Origin: Platanthera guangdongensis
Lineage: Eukaryota; Streptophyta; Magnoliopsida; Asparagales; Orchidaceae
Direction of reading: 5' to 3'
Assembly: GCA_039583875.1 (NCBI GenBank)
Contig: CM077155.1
Span: 10,953,046-11,017,045, forward strand
Length of the DNA stretch: 64,000 nt
Shown: positions 10,349 to 21,958 of the stretch, piece by piece
Position numbering within the stretch: the stretch's first letter is position 1
Layout: each line of letters starts with the position of its first letter
Translations under genes and position numbers: made by a program
The notes under the pieces: model-generated
Told to the model about the DNA's origin: nothing
Databases searched by the model: none
What the model saw: only the letters and a program-made list of their open reading frames with translations

Positions 10349-12517
10349 TGTAACGCCCCAGGTTTAGGAAATGCTTTTTGGAAGGTACCGTGCGGCGGTA
10401 GAAATAACGCTGGCGGTAGGTTGGCGTTCTCGACGATGTCAACGCTCTCGACGCTCTCGGTGTCTCAGCGCATGCTAGCGCCGAGCGGTAATGCATACCA
10501 CGCGGCGGTAGTCCGCTCGACGTTTGGGTCAGGTCACTCAGAGCTCGATGTTCTCTAGAAGCGCTAGCGCTCGGTGGTAGCGGTAGCGCGGGGCGGTAGC
10601 ACGATGATTTATTTGACAGATCTCTCAGGTTGTTACCGCGCGACGTTAACCCTACCACAGGCGGTAGCGTAGTTTTGTCGTTTCCTTCCAAACGCGTAAA
10701 CTACCGTGCGACAATAGTTTTCTACCACGTGGCGGTAGCATAGCAGTTATGGCGTGTCCACGTGTCACCGTCCAATTGAGTTTCTAAGCAGTGGCATCCT
10801 CAAGAAGTCGAACGATTGGGCTACCGCGTGGTGGTAACTTCCTATAGCGCGGCGGTAGCTCTCGTAAACTGATTTCTTGGAGGAATCAGGACCGTCCACT
10901 GGTTTTATTTTGGAGATCCGATGGCTAGTGGGTGCCTCTGCGGGTATATAATCGGGAGTTTGGTTTTCCCAACTCATATCTTCATTGACTTTCTCTTTCT
11001 AAGTTCTAGAGAGAAAGGAGAGTGAAGAGGGAAGAAGAAGGAAGTGATCCCGCCGCCATAGGAGTTCCGAAGCTCCGATCCGTAAGCCGAGTCCGGATTT
11101 GTGGAGGCAAGGTCGTTGCAGTCGCGTCCATCCATCTAGATCTTGAGCATGACACCGAAGAAATCGCAAAGGGTAATGATTCTATACTTGGACATGTGAA
11201 GTCTTCTTCCTTTTGCATAGGAAACCATCTCCCGCGAGTGTGCGCTGAGCATGTGGTATTCCTTCGGGGATTATCCTCGTAGTTTTGAATATATAGTTCA
11301 GAATCGAAGTACGGACATAGGCATGGTGTGTGAAGCCCATCCGGATAGGTTGATCTGGATTGGTGATGTTTTCATTATGCATGTATTGCCAGAAAAGACT
11401 CAGTGCCGTTTGTTTTTCGGGTTTCTACGCGGTAGATTACAGCAGGGAACTTTGGGGACTAACCCCAAGGAGCATCCGAAAAACTGGACAAAAACGCATT
11501 TCTGTCAAGTATCGCGCTGCGGTAGCTCTGTGAGGCCTGTCTCGCGGGGACCTGGGGGCTAGTGTGTGGGGCTGCGTGCTCTGGGAGCCTAGGTTGGTGG
11601 CCTGAGAGCCGACCTTGTGCATAATCGGGTTATGTATTATTATATGATCGATACGATGGGCCTCGGGGAAGCTTGACCCGCGCCGATGACTTAAATTGAC
11701 ATGACAATATGAGCAATGTGTTGAGTTGATCCGTACCCGCTCTATGTGGTTCGGTTCAAGAGACCTAAAGTACGTGGAACTTACCATGGGCATAAAAGGA
11801 CAAGTCTTAGACTTCGACCAGAAAGACTCAAATGGTCACGATGTTGCCGTCCTGGGGGCAGTGGTGAAGACTTGGATTGGACCGGAGTCACTGAAAATGT
11901 ACCCTGAGGGCACGGGGTGTGTGGTCGTTCGTTCCTACGCCCGTGGTGAAGTGTGATTAAATTGCACATTCATTTCTATGTTGGTTATTGCTAATACAAT
12001 TGCAGGGAAGGAGCACCGCCACCCCAAGTAAGGTGCGAGATCGTCATAATTTGGTCAGCTTTAGCAGACCATTGCTTTGTTTTGCCACTGCTCGGTGGAT
12101 TGTTCTTGCAGAAATATGTGAGCCTAATGACAAATAGCAGGCTGAAGCCCATGTTGTTGTGCTGACCCTTGAAGGCCAAAACGAAGTGTTTTCTTTAAAT
12201 ACTATCATGTATGACCGGCATGCGAGCCAAAGTATGTAAAACACTTTTATTGAAGATGAATGTTGTAAGACCATAAGACCAAGACTTTTGTGTATATTAT
12301 TTCTTTTCTGTTGTGGCTGTAGTGGACATTCATGTTATGTTTATAGGTTCTTCTAACTTACTTAAAAGCTTCCGCTAGAATGCTCGGTGTTAGGTTTCGA
12401 TAGTATTTCACAGTAATTTGGTATTAATACGTAATTTCGCTGACTATCCGTGGAATATGGCGTGGGGTCCCTGCCGCACCTTCTGTTATATCACATGTGA
12501 CGGATGGGGATATTACA
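10349..12517 (+). mobile_element. Solo LTR, 2169 bp, TGTAACGCC...ATATTACA
   Basis: The stretch interrupts a tandem-repeat unit. It begins TGTAACGCCCC and ends GGATATTACA, end types common in plant gypsy LTRs. The flanks are CACTA (10344-10348) and CACTC (12518-12522), a 4 of 5 match for a 5-bp duplication. A TATA box (GTATATAATC) lies at 10944-10953. The first part carries many GCGGTAGC motifs. No gag or pol is inside, so I read it as a solo LTR left by LTR-LTR recombination. A very short LARD is the alternative. Confidence 0.68.
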
Positions 12518-13330
12518 CACTCCCTTTCCTCACTAAGGAGAACCGCCCCCTTTGGGGGGAAATCGCCTGTCGGGCGGCAACTGCCGACGGTCAGAGGCCG
12601 CCGCCGTCTGGGAGGCGGTCGTCGGCCAGCCGTAGCCCACGGCCGGCCAGGACGCGGCCGGCCATGCCCCTCTCCAACAATAAGGATTGGTGGGCAATTG
12701 ATGGGTTACACCACCAATTATAGTGAGAATTCCCCCATGATCTCCTCCCAAAATAGGAGATCATATGGTTGACTAGTCAACCCAACCTCCCATGAACTCC
12801 CCAGAATGAGGGAAACATTGGGGATGGGGCCCACTCCCTCTCCCCACTAAGAAGAACCGCCGCCCCCTTTTGGGGAAAACCGCCTGCCGAGCCGCAGCCG
12901 CCAACGGTCAGAGGCGGTCGTCGGCCAGGTCGTCGCCCGCCGCCGGCCAGGCCACTCTCCAACAATAAGGATTTGGGGGGGGGGGGGGGGGGCAATTGAT
13001 ATGTTACACCACCATTTATAGGGAGAATTCCCCCATGATCTCCTCCCAAAATAGGAGATCGTGGGGTTAAATAGTCAACCCACCTCCCATGAACTCCCCA
13101 TAATGAGGGAAACATGGGGGATGGGCCCCACTCCATTTCCCCATTAAGGAGAACCTCCCCTTTAGGGGGAAACCGCCTGCCGGGCCTCAGCCGCCGACAG
13201 TCAGAGGCCGCCGCCGGCCGGGAGGCGGTCGTCGGCCTGGCCGCAGCCCGCGGCCGGCCGGTCTGCCGCCGTCCGGGCCGCCGCCGGCCTCGTTGCGGCC
13301 GCCGGCCTGGCCGCAGTCTAGGCCGCCGCC
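12518..13330. repeat. Remaining copies of the ~300-bp GC-rich tandem repeat
   Basis: Unit starts recur near 12702 and 13002 (TTACACCACC...AGAATTCCCCCATGATCTCC), giving a period of about 300-320 bp and about three copies with the split one. Each unit has CCTCCCATGAACTCCCCA, then a GCCGGCCGCC-rich tail. An 18-base G run lies at 12975-12992. The Arg/Pro-rich open frames on both strands follow from composition and are not called as genes. Confidence 0.8.
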
Positions 13331-13990
13331 GCCGCCGCCGACGCACGACCGCCCCACCGACATCGATGACTTGCCCGCCATCCGATCGTGGTGGGCTCTC
13401 CTCGTCGTCCGATCCGGTGGGTAACCACCCACTAACCCACTACGTTAGTGGTGGGGCCCACCATGATCCTCTGCAGGAGGCTATAAAAGGAGTCACAGAG
13501 TCTCCACATAATGGACCTTTTTGGCTCCCGGTCATCTTCTTCCTTAGGCGATAGCTCTGCCGGACTCCTCCCTCGGATCATTCTCCAGCCACCTCGAGCC
13601 ACCAGTGTACCACCAGCAGGGAAATTCCCACGTCCCGGAGCGGGCAAAAGTAGGAGGAGGACGACCACGGCAATCAGACAGGAGCCGAAGCCGCGCTTCT
13701 AGCTTCAGAACACCAGAGCCACCCTCTTGAATTCCAGCGTCCAAGTCGCTCACGGGGCGCAGCCTGTTGCCCGCTGGGGGCCGAAGTCTTTCTCTCTCCC
13801 CCAAGCTGTAACGGGAGCGGTCTGTCGCCCTGATTCTACGAACACATTGTAATCACAAGCAACTAGTGAACTTTGACCGGCACAGTTCCGGTCACGTGAT
13901 TTTTTATCCAATTGAGAGATTTTTCTACGTCATCACATCTCGAGTCAACCTTTCATTTTCTCTGACAGCGTACGCGCTCGATCGCTCCGT
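13331..13990 (+). other. LTR-like sequence with TATA box
   Basis: After the tandem repeats comes GGAGGCTATAAAAGGAG (TATA at 13482-13489) and then unique sequence with TTGTAATCAC near 13848. This resembles the U3/R part of a long LTR whose U3 holds the tandem repeats. No matching second LTR and no clear ends were found, so the identity is tentative. Confidence 0.35.
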
Positions 13991-15099
13991 AAACTAAGAC
14001 GGTCCAATTGAATCTGATCCGACTGCGACATGGAGTTATCCCACAACAATTTTTAACTAGAATTTTGGAGCACTTGAAATGAATTAAGTTAATTTGTAAG
14101 TTTTATGGTATTGTTTTTGTTTTTAAATTAAAAAAAATGTACATCACATAACTATTTTGCCAAATAATTTTGCAAATGCTGTTCTTTCATTTTTTTCAAC
14201 CACTCTGTAAAAAAGTTGATTATTTCATCACTGTTTTTCACCGTCACTTCTTCTATCGCTAAGCTATAAGTTGAGTCTTAAGACATTCCCCCTTGGCTAT
14301 TGCGCTAATTTTTAAAAGATGGACCGGAGGGAGAAAGAATTGTGGGATGGGGCCGACCGGCCGAGACTGGCACGTGCGAAATGGGCGAAACTAATTGGCG
14401 GTTCAATTGTTGGCACAACCGCCTGAACGGAAACAGCCGCAGCAACCTGTTTTCCGCGTTGCCGGAAGCGTTTTCCGGGGATTGGAACGCGCGTCGTCAC
14501 AGAAGAACGCGGAGAAAGCTGTCCTCCATCATTCCGTGTATGATTTTACTTTATAGACTCTTTTTCCGTATTGGCGTCCTTCCGATTGCCGTTTTCGAAA
14601 ACGCTGATCTTGGATTCCAAGGGCTTGACGTGGCAAGTAATGTTTTTTTAGAGAAGACTTGTGTTCGATTATTCTTGGTGAAGAAGAACTAATTATTAAA
14701 TCATAGGGCATGACGAATTTGCCCCCAGGCATTTCATGATGACTGTGGTGCGCCCTGCGTGAAGGCGCGCGGAGACCGGATGGCTCGTGCTTGGAGTGAT
14801 GGCGTGCCCGCGGCACGGTGGTGCACACGGACAGCTGGGCGCACTGGGGTGGAGCATGCGGGTGCTCGCGCACTTCGCTCAGGCACGACCCTCTCTTGTG
14901 CGCGCATGCGGAGTCATGCGATGCGCGCACGCATAGTTTGTGCTCCTGTCTTGCATATGCGTTAGCGCGCACTGACTTTCGCGCTCCTACAGTTCATGGA
15001 ACAACTTTTCAGGCTGATGCCCTTCCATTGTAAACAATGAATACACGCAAGTGGCCCATTTTTCTCGCATACTATAATAGATTGTGAAGTCTGACTACG
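13991..15099. other. Intergenic DNA, no recognised gene
   Basis: AT-rich to about 14300, then a GC-richer stretch (14340-14560) and a CG/GC-alternating stretch (14720-14970). The short open frames show no domain. I see no feature I can name. Confidence 0.4.
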
Positions 15100-15600
15100 T
15101 TGGATGTACTGAGCACTCACCATGATTTTTTTCAGGAGCATTTATGTAATTTCTTCAATGTTATATTTGTTAGGTTATTTTATAATATGTCCGCACGTGT
15201 CACCGACTCGAATAGGTTTACGGATTTTATAATAGTGTACTTAGGGTTTGACCCTAAGCTGGATTACTATATATCCCTATTCCATACTTTAAAGGGCATT
15301 GTCAGAAATACTTTGAGCTTCTAACCTCTTGACAATATTGTGGGTATAGTCGAAAGATTTAGTTTTCGGCCTAGAGTTCTAAGTGTTGAAAATTTGAGGA
15401 GCGGCGGAAGAGGAGAAGTGTATTCCCTTTTTGATCATTCTTCATAGTAGATCTTCTGGACGCGAGTGGTTGTGATTTTTTTTCCTGATTTTGGGATTTT
15501 TCCACGTTAAAATTCTTGTGTATTTTTACTTATTATTTTTTTGCGATTCTTGTGCGTCCAGTGGACGTCGTATTTCCTAACGTAAGATTGTGAAATTTTG
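15100..15600 (+). other. Possible copia LTR fragment
   Basis: A TATA-like TTACTATATATCCC near 15264 is followed by the T-rich run GTGATTTTTTTTCCTGATTTTGGG and GCGATTCTTGTGCGTCC. This order is reminiscent of the R-U5 part of plant copia LTRs. No partner LTR, primer site or duplication was found. Confidence 0.25.
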
Positions 15601-15860
15601 TTTTCGATATAATTAAGAAGAAAAAACTAGCAAAGAATAGTGACCATGCTTCAAATATGGTGTCTGAATAGCATCTTCAAAGAATAGCATCTTTTTAATA
15701 TTTTATAGATGTTTATTGGTCCTCTCACTACTCAATCTTTTTAAAATATTCTGTGCATGCTCCATAATGAAACGAAAGTTGACTGATAGAAAGTCACAAC
15801 GACGTCGGATCCATTATTCAAGAAAGAAGGATTAATTTGGCTCACACGTTAATCCATTTA

Positions 15861-16629
15861 GGCCTCGTTTGTTTTAAACGTTTTCATCTGATCCGTTTTG
15901 AAGAAACGGAGAAGTTATGTACATCTCCATTTGTTTTTCCGCTGTGAGTTTGGATCCACCGCGTTTCATTCCTGGAACAAAAATCCCGCGGCTCGAAACC
16001 CTCGCATGAAGCTCCGGTTTGTGGCGTTTTGAGAAAAAAATTGGCGAAAATCTTTTTGTCGCCGCGAATTTCGCTGTGCCGCCCTCCCGTTCCCGCACAA
16101 TGCAATATTGGGATCCCGTAGCCGCCGGAGGACTGCCCGCAGTCCCCCGCCAGCGGACTACTCCTAGCAGGCGAAGGTAGGGCGGACTGACGGCGGAGGC
16201 AGGGCGAGCCCAGACAAGCTCGTTCCAGCGGAGGCATGGCGGAGGGAGGGGCAGAATGGTGGCGCAGGGCGGAGGAGAGATTTTATTTGCAAAGACAATT
16301 TAAAAATTACAAATAAAAACATTTCTAAAGTTTAAACAGTGTTTTAATAAACCAACCGTGTGTGTGTGTATATATATATATATATTATATATATAATTGA
16401 AAATATAATTATAAATATAAATATTATTTTTCAATAATTTATTTTAAAAATTACGTGAACGCTACCGCTGTTTTACCAAACAGTTTTCTGTTTTGAACAA
16501 CTCTGCATACACAGAATATTCAAACAGATATTCATTTCCAGCATCCAGTTTCCAACAGCTTCATTTACAAACCTGCCTTTACAACAGCTCCTTTTACAAC
16601 TTTTACACAACCGCTCTACCAAATGAAGC
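15861..16629. mobile_element. MITE, TTA target duplication, GC-rich core
   Basis: The left end GGCCTCGTTTG and the right end read in reverse GCTTCATTTGG form short terminal inverted repeats. TTA flanks both sides (15858-15860 and 16630-16632), as expected for PIF/Harbinger-type insertion. A GC-rich core (about 15900-16290) is followed by an AT-rich part with a TA microsatellite near 16372. Sequence near the right end resembles the element at 962-1821 in reverse. It encodes no transposase. Confidence 0.6.
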
Positions 16630-16940
16630 TTAAATGATTGTAAATGGAGAGACCAAAATTTTTTATTAAGTGCACAAAATTATATAAATTCTTAAAATAC
16701 TAGACTATATGCTTGACAATATCTTCTATTGACCAAATATCTACATAGAGATTCTCTATCTACTACATAAGAAGTAGATTGAGTTGTTTAGAGAAGAAAT
16801 GCTAACAAAAGATTTTGATAGCTACACTTTGAAAGGAGAATTCATCCCCTCATGTTAGCTTAATATTATAAAAACAATCAAATAATGGAAGTTAGATGGC
16901 AAATTTGAAAGCCTTCAATCCCCAAAACCTTATCGAGTTG

Positions 16941-17253
16941 GATAATTGAGAGGAATTTGGATAATGACATCACATAATATTGATTAGCGAGTAGTACTCC
17001 ATTCTTACACGGCTTAAACAATCTGTTTGCACAACTGTAACATTTGAGCAGTGACCGTGCAAAATTGTGGTAGTACACACAATGATGATAGTACTATACA
17101 CACAATGATTGAGAGTGTTTTGATAATGACTTCACATAAAATTGATTTACGAGTAGCACACTCCATTCTTATACGTGTTAAATCATCTGTTTGCACAACT
17201 GTAACATTTGAGCAGCTAGTGACGGTGCGAAATTGTGGTAGCACACACAATGA
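16941..17253. repeat. Tandem duplication, ~160-bp unit, two copies
   Basis: Both copies carry the order ATAATGAC.TCACATAA.ATTGATT, GAGTAG.AC, CTCCATTCTTA.ACG, then ATCTGTTTGCACAACTGTAA and CATTTGAGCAG, ending in GTGGTAG.ACACACAATGA. No gene is present; the flanks (16630-16940) are plain AT-rich DNA. Confidence 0.8.
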
Positions 17254-18084
17254 AGTATGTTTATGAGCATTTGAAACTTTCGTGATGATTGTTTGTTGAC
17301 TCAATTTACACTTTGTAGATTATGAGTGATTTTGACTACTAGCATTTGACGATATATGTATGACTGTGATGATGTTATAGCATAAAGCATCATTTTTTGA
17401 AAAATAATTAACAATCATGACCATACGTCCTCAAACATTATTTGTATTTTTCATAATTGCGTTCACAACCCTGCCGCTCTCTCAAATTGGAGTAAATTAT
17501 AGGTAAGTTACTCGCACGAAAATCACTCTGTGGGCACAATATTTAAAGCTTATTTGATCGTATATTTCAACACCATCTTTTCAGCGATTTTTGAACAACA
17601 TAATACGGCTGTATTGTACCTCGCACGATGCAAGAAACACACCTAAACAACACTCTCCCAAATTGGGGGTAATCTTAAGCTTGATTTTTCATTTTGAATA
17701 TTTGTTTAGGTTAAAGTGGTATAGAGCTAATAATGGAAAGCAGTGTAGCTGGCTGGTCCCTCCCGAAGGAGAATGGGTACGGTTCATCCTTATCTGGTGA
17801 AGTTGGGCTTCATAATTGGAGCCTCTGATCACTTTGCCGCTGCTTCAAACCAAAGGTAGCCACGTGGCTACATCCCGTTCAAACGGAAAATATTCTCCAC
17901 GTGGCCAATGGATATTCAACAAATATTTTTTCTTTGAATGCCTATTTAATTATGGGACCCTTAATTATTTCATGATTCGGGAAGATTCGTTTTGTAATCC
18001 CCTCTCTAAACGAAACTCTTTATTTGATCACGCACGAGAAATGCACGTACATGTATACGTGGCATTTCTGAAGGGAATTTGGAT
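17254..18084. other. Intergenic DNA, no recognised feature
   Basis: AT-rich sequence with short open frames lacking domains. I see nothing further in it. Confidence 0.4.
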
Positions 18085-18556
18085 GGATGCGGATCCTCTG
18101 GAGTTCAGAAGGAACTCCACCAATCTAACGGACGAGAACTCCTGAATTTCTGCACTAAAAGACAAAAAAATGTAAATAAAAATAATTTTAAATCTAAAAA
18201 ACACGTGGGTTCTCGCGCGTTGAATTTCAATCCAACGCGCGAGATCTTCCCAACTCCACCCTTGAGTTGTCCGTACACACTCCAGGGGATTCGGATTCAA
18301 TTTGGATCCCCTGGAGTTGGTATGGACAACTCCAAGGGGGAATTCGATCCATCTCATGTGTTGTATTGAAATCCAACGCGCGAGATTTCTCATTTTTTAA
18401 AAAATATTTTTATTATTTTTTACTATTCATTCTTTTGTCTCCTAGCGCCTGGATTCATCTCGTCATAGGATCGGCGTGATGAATCGCTCGCGCGCGTTGG
18501 ATAGAACACCATAAAATTCTCCGTGCGAACTCCAAGGATCCGGATCCTCCTCAAGA
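18085..18556. mobile_element. Foldback-type MITE with nested hairpins
   Basis: The outer arms read GGATGCGGATCCTCTGGAGTTC on the left and, in reverse, GGATCCGGATCCTTGGAGTTC on the right. A second inner hairpin pairs TTGAGTTGTCCGTACAC...CTCCAGGGGAT (about 18262-18292) with ATCCCCTGGAGTTGG...GGACAACTCCAA just downstream. The motif CCAACGCGCGAGAT occurs at both inner shoulders. There is no coding capacity. The superfamily is undetermined. Confidence 0.65.
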
Positions 18557-18971
18557 TTATATGGTGCTGAATTGACTATGGCTTGATTGATTAGTCGTGA
18601 TTGGTTTGGCTTTTTAATAATGATTTGACGTAGACGAGGTGAAATAGTATTCAATCATTTTGTCAATACTCTTGATAGGATCCTTCAAAAAATAGTTCGT
18701 CCGAACTACAGATTTTTTGTCGCAATCTCAATCGGCTCGTTGATACAATTCCAACGAGCTCATTCCCGCATAATTCCGAGTCTGTTTGATACCCCAAATG
18801 GACGGCAGAACATCTCGCATGCGGAAGCGGCCCCCGGCAAGCTCCCTCATGCGGGCTCAGCCCCAGCGCGCAGGGGCGTTCACCCCCCACGTGCTCCGCC
18901 GCCTCGCTCCTCGCTCGGCACTGTCGACTCCCGACAATGAGGTGCGAATTGTAAAATCCTCCAACATTATG
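18557..18971. other. Intergenic DNA
   Basis: AT-rich start, then a GC-rich stretch (18790-18930). No gene was recognised. Confidence 0.35.
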
Positions 18972-19335
18972 TGCAACATTGGTCGTGGACGGCAACATTG
19001 ATCATGAGAGGCGATATTGGTCGTGGACGGCGTCATTAGTTGTGGGCGATGTCATTTGTTGTGGGCGGTGACATTGGCCGTGGGCGGCGACATTAGCCGT
19101 GGGCAGCGAAATTGGTCGTGAGTTGCGACATTGGCCGTTGGAGGCGACATTGGCCCTGAGTGGCGACATTGACTGTGGGCCGCGACATTGACCGTGCGTG
19201 GCGACATTGATCGAGGGCGGCGACATTGGCCGTGGACGGCGACATTGACCATAGACGACAACATTGATCGTGGATGACGACATTGACCATAGACGACAAC
19301 ATTGATCATGGACGTCGACATTGATTGTGGGAGAC
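18972..19335. repeat. Minisatellite, 19-bp unit, about 19 degenerate copies
   Basis: The unit is about GACATTGGCCGTGGGCGGC, repeated head to tail with substitutions but constant 19-bp spacing. All frames on the minus strand read through it, which produces repetitive open frames (NVAAHGQCR-like). These arise because three 19-bp units equal 19 codons and are not evidence of a gene. Confidence 0.9.
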
Positions 19336-19831
19336 AAAAATGAGTTGGAAGAGACGTCATTGCTGCAGGTACATTATATTTGCAGCAATGTGTATCATGT
19401 GAGCCCATTAGAAGCCCTGTAGTGATCAAATTTCTTTCATGCCAATAAAATATAGAAGTCCTATAGTTGCTGTCATTGATATCAAGCAAATGAGTAAAGA
19501 TCATGCTTATGTAATTAGGATTGCTCAAGTAGTTAGCTAGCAATGATGTACAATACATGTGTTGTTGTAATGAGTGGCTGCAACAAGGCAGCCCATTAGA
19601 TGCCCTATACTAAATACAAGTATCACTCACTCCTATACTAGTTGTTGTAAATAACATCAGAAAATCAATAAATATTGAGACTTAGCCTTGCAAATAATAG
19701 TTATAATACCGGTGAATTTAGACTTGTAAGCTGGATCAAACTGCTAGTCAGGAAATAACAACTAAGATTGATTTATGCAAAAGTAAGTGCAAACTTGATG
19801 TTAGCCATGTCAAATATTCTGTAATCATTTA
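19336..19831. other. Intergenic DNA, no recognised feature
   Basis: Contains two related phrases near 19380-19410 and 19570-19610 (GCAGCAATG/GCAACAAGGCAGCCCATTAGA-type), but no gene or clear element. Confidence 0.35.
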
Positions 19832-20051
19832 GGCATCGTTTGTTTCGGCATTTTTGCCAGGCGTTTGGAGCAAACGCCGTCGGACGGCGGGTAAACAAAC
19901 GGGGCGCCGACGACGTTTGCTCCGTTTGCACCCGCCGCAAGAAGAAAAAGCCCCTCAAACGCCGCTTTTCCAACCCCGCCTCCCCCCACCAGTTCCAACT
20001 CTTCATTTCGATCCGCCGGGAGCAAACGCCGCCGCTGTACCAAATGAAGCC
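19832..20051. mobile_element. Small MITE with GC-rich interior
   Basis: Left end GGCATCGTTTGTTTCGG; right end read in reverse GGCTTCATTTGGTACAG. It is flanked by TTA on the left and TAA on the right, so the 3-bp duplication is imperfect. About 220 bp with a GC-rich inside. The ends resemble those at 15861-16629. Confidence 0.6.
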
Positions 20052-20149
20052 TAATTGCTGGTTGCATGTAATAAATTACAATAATTAATACATAACAGAC
20101 AGTAGTTTTGTTTTTGTTCTGTTAGCCTTATTATTTTTTACGATACTAA

Positions 20150-21665
20150 GGCTCTGTTTGGGATAAGTTATGATGATGAATAAACTGTTAATTGAAAATT
20201 CATGCTTGAACTATAGATTTTATAAAAACAATGATGAATAAGCAGTAGATTGTTTAAATAGTTTGTCAATAAGTGTTTATCTAAAATTTCATTCATTCAT
20301 AAAATTCTGTTCATTTTGACATATTTTTTCCGTCCAGACGCGATTTTTTTCACTCAGGCATATTTTTTGCATGAGTGCGAATTGTTCACACGGGCGCGAT
20401 TTTTTCTTAATGCAGCGATTTTTTCGCTCGAGCACAAATATTTCGCCCGGACGCTGTTTTTTCTCCCGGACGCGGTTTTTTCACCGGGGCACGGATTTTT
20501 CGCCGCGACGTGATTTTTTCGCCCAGGCGCGAATTTGTCGTCCGCGATCAAATTTTTCGCCCTGACACAATTTTTTCGCTCGGACTCGGTTTTTCGCTAG
20601 GTCGTTGTTATTTCGCGCAGGTGCGATTTTTTCCCGGAAGCAATTTTTTTGCCCGGGAACGAATTTTTTTCCCGGGCCCGAATTTTTCGCCCGAGTGCGA
20701 ATTTTTCTTCCGGGTGCGAATTTTCCGCGTGGGCGCAAATTTTTTCGCCCCAAAGCGAAATTTCCGTGTTGACGCGAATTTTCCGCCCGGAGGCGAATTT
20801 TCCGTCCTGACGTGAATTTTCTGCCCAGGATCGAATTTTCTATCCGGGCCCGAATTTTTCGCCTGGGAGCGATATTTTTGCTCGCACACGATATTTTTTT
20901 GCACGGAAGCGAAAAAAAGCATTCAGGCGAAAAAAATCACGTCCGACCGAAAAAATCGCTAAAGGGCAAAAAATTCGTGCCCGGGCAAAAAATCGTTGTC
21001 TGGCGAAAAAAATCACAGTGAGGTGAAAAAATCGCGCCACGACGAAAAAACATCTCCCGTGCGGAAAAATCGCCTCCGAGCGGAAAAATCGCGTCCGGCG
21101 CGGAAAAATTCTCGCCCCGCCGAGAAATTCGCTCCCGGGCGAAAAATTCGCCTTCGAGTGAAAATTTCGCGTTTCGGTGAAAATTGTGCATTCGAGTGAA
21201 ATTTTCGCGTCCGGGCGAAAAATTCACGTTCGGGCGAAAAATTCGCGCCCGGGCGAAAATTAGCGCCCGAGTGACATATCCGCGCGCGAGCGAAAAAATC
21301 GCGCCCTGGCGAAAAAATCGCGCTCCGATGGAAAAATCGCGCCCGGGCGGAAAAAAACATGCCCGGGCGGAAAATTCGCGCTCGGGAGAAAAAATTGAGC
21401 CCGAGCAAAACAATACGCTCTCGGGCGAAAAATACGCGCTATGCCAAAAAAATTGCACAATTGCAAAAATCAACTTTGAGTTTTCTTAAGGGATAAGCGC
21501 TTATGAGAAGTCATAAGCTGCACCCGAATAGATTATGTAAAATCAACTTATCATCAATTTTAAAATAAATGATTTTCTATAAGCTGCACAAATAAACAGC
21601 TGAAAAACAACGTTTGCGTTTTGAATAGAGATTATTTATCAGCATAAGTTGTCTCAAACATAATC
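20150..21665. mobile_element. Tourist-like element filled with opposed minisatellite arrays, copy 1
   Basis: TAA flanks both ends (20147-20149 and 21666-21668). The ends are inverted repeats of roughly 35 bp (left GGCTCTGTTTGGGATAAGTT; right in reverse GATTATGTTTGAGACAACTT, better matched in copy 2). A 3-bp TAA duplication with GGC-starting ends points to PIF/Harbinger (Tourist). The interior is unusual. About 20330-20885 is a tandem array of ~18-21-bp units (GCGAATTTTTCGCCCGGG-like), and about 20890-21450 is the same unit in reverse orientation (CCGGGCGAAAAATTCGCG-like). The single strand could fold into one long hairpin. The open frames inside (F-A-R-rich, R-K-rich) are products of the repeat. 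No transposase is present. Confidence 0.8.
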
Positions 21666-21796
21666 TAAGTGTACGTTTATTATCGATATTATGTAAAAGC
21701 GCGGAAAATTTTGGACCCGCTGCTCAGACATAAATGCTTGTTTAAGCTAACTAAGGTATCGGGTCCACAACCTAGGGGTGGACTATCAAAGATATA

Positions 21797-21958
21797 GGCT
21801 CCGTTTGGCAAGGTGGCGGAAGTTATGAATATGAAGTTAAATTGTCATTCGTTAATGCACATCTAAGGAACTTCATCCACTTTTATGTTTAAATGGATGA
21901 AGTTTACTAGATGACAGTTAACGAATGACGGTTTAATTCATACGTTTACGACCGCCAC
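21797..21958. mobile_element. MITE truncated by insertion of a retroelement
   Basis: It begins GGCTCCGTTTGGCAAGG and matches the complete copy at 31903-32083 until GCCAC at 21958, where the gypsy-type LTR starts. Its last part is missing here. Confidence 0.75.

Noticed and set aside
12777..13432. Arg-rich open frames of up to 189 codons near the tandem repeats
   Set aside because: They span GC-rich tandem units and a G18 run, show no domain, and overlap equally long frames on the other strand.
14529..14972. Possible host gene fragment in the GC-rich stretch
   Set aside because: Frames are open on both strands in CG-alternating sequence, with no domain, splice pattern or promoter I can support.
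20316..21489. Open frames rich in F-A-R or R-K residues inside the minisatellite elements (also 30250-31444)
   Set aside because: They are translations of the ~20-bp repeat in different frames; both strands are open and no start or domain is supported.
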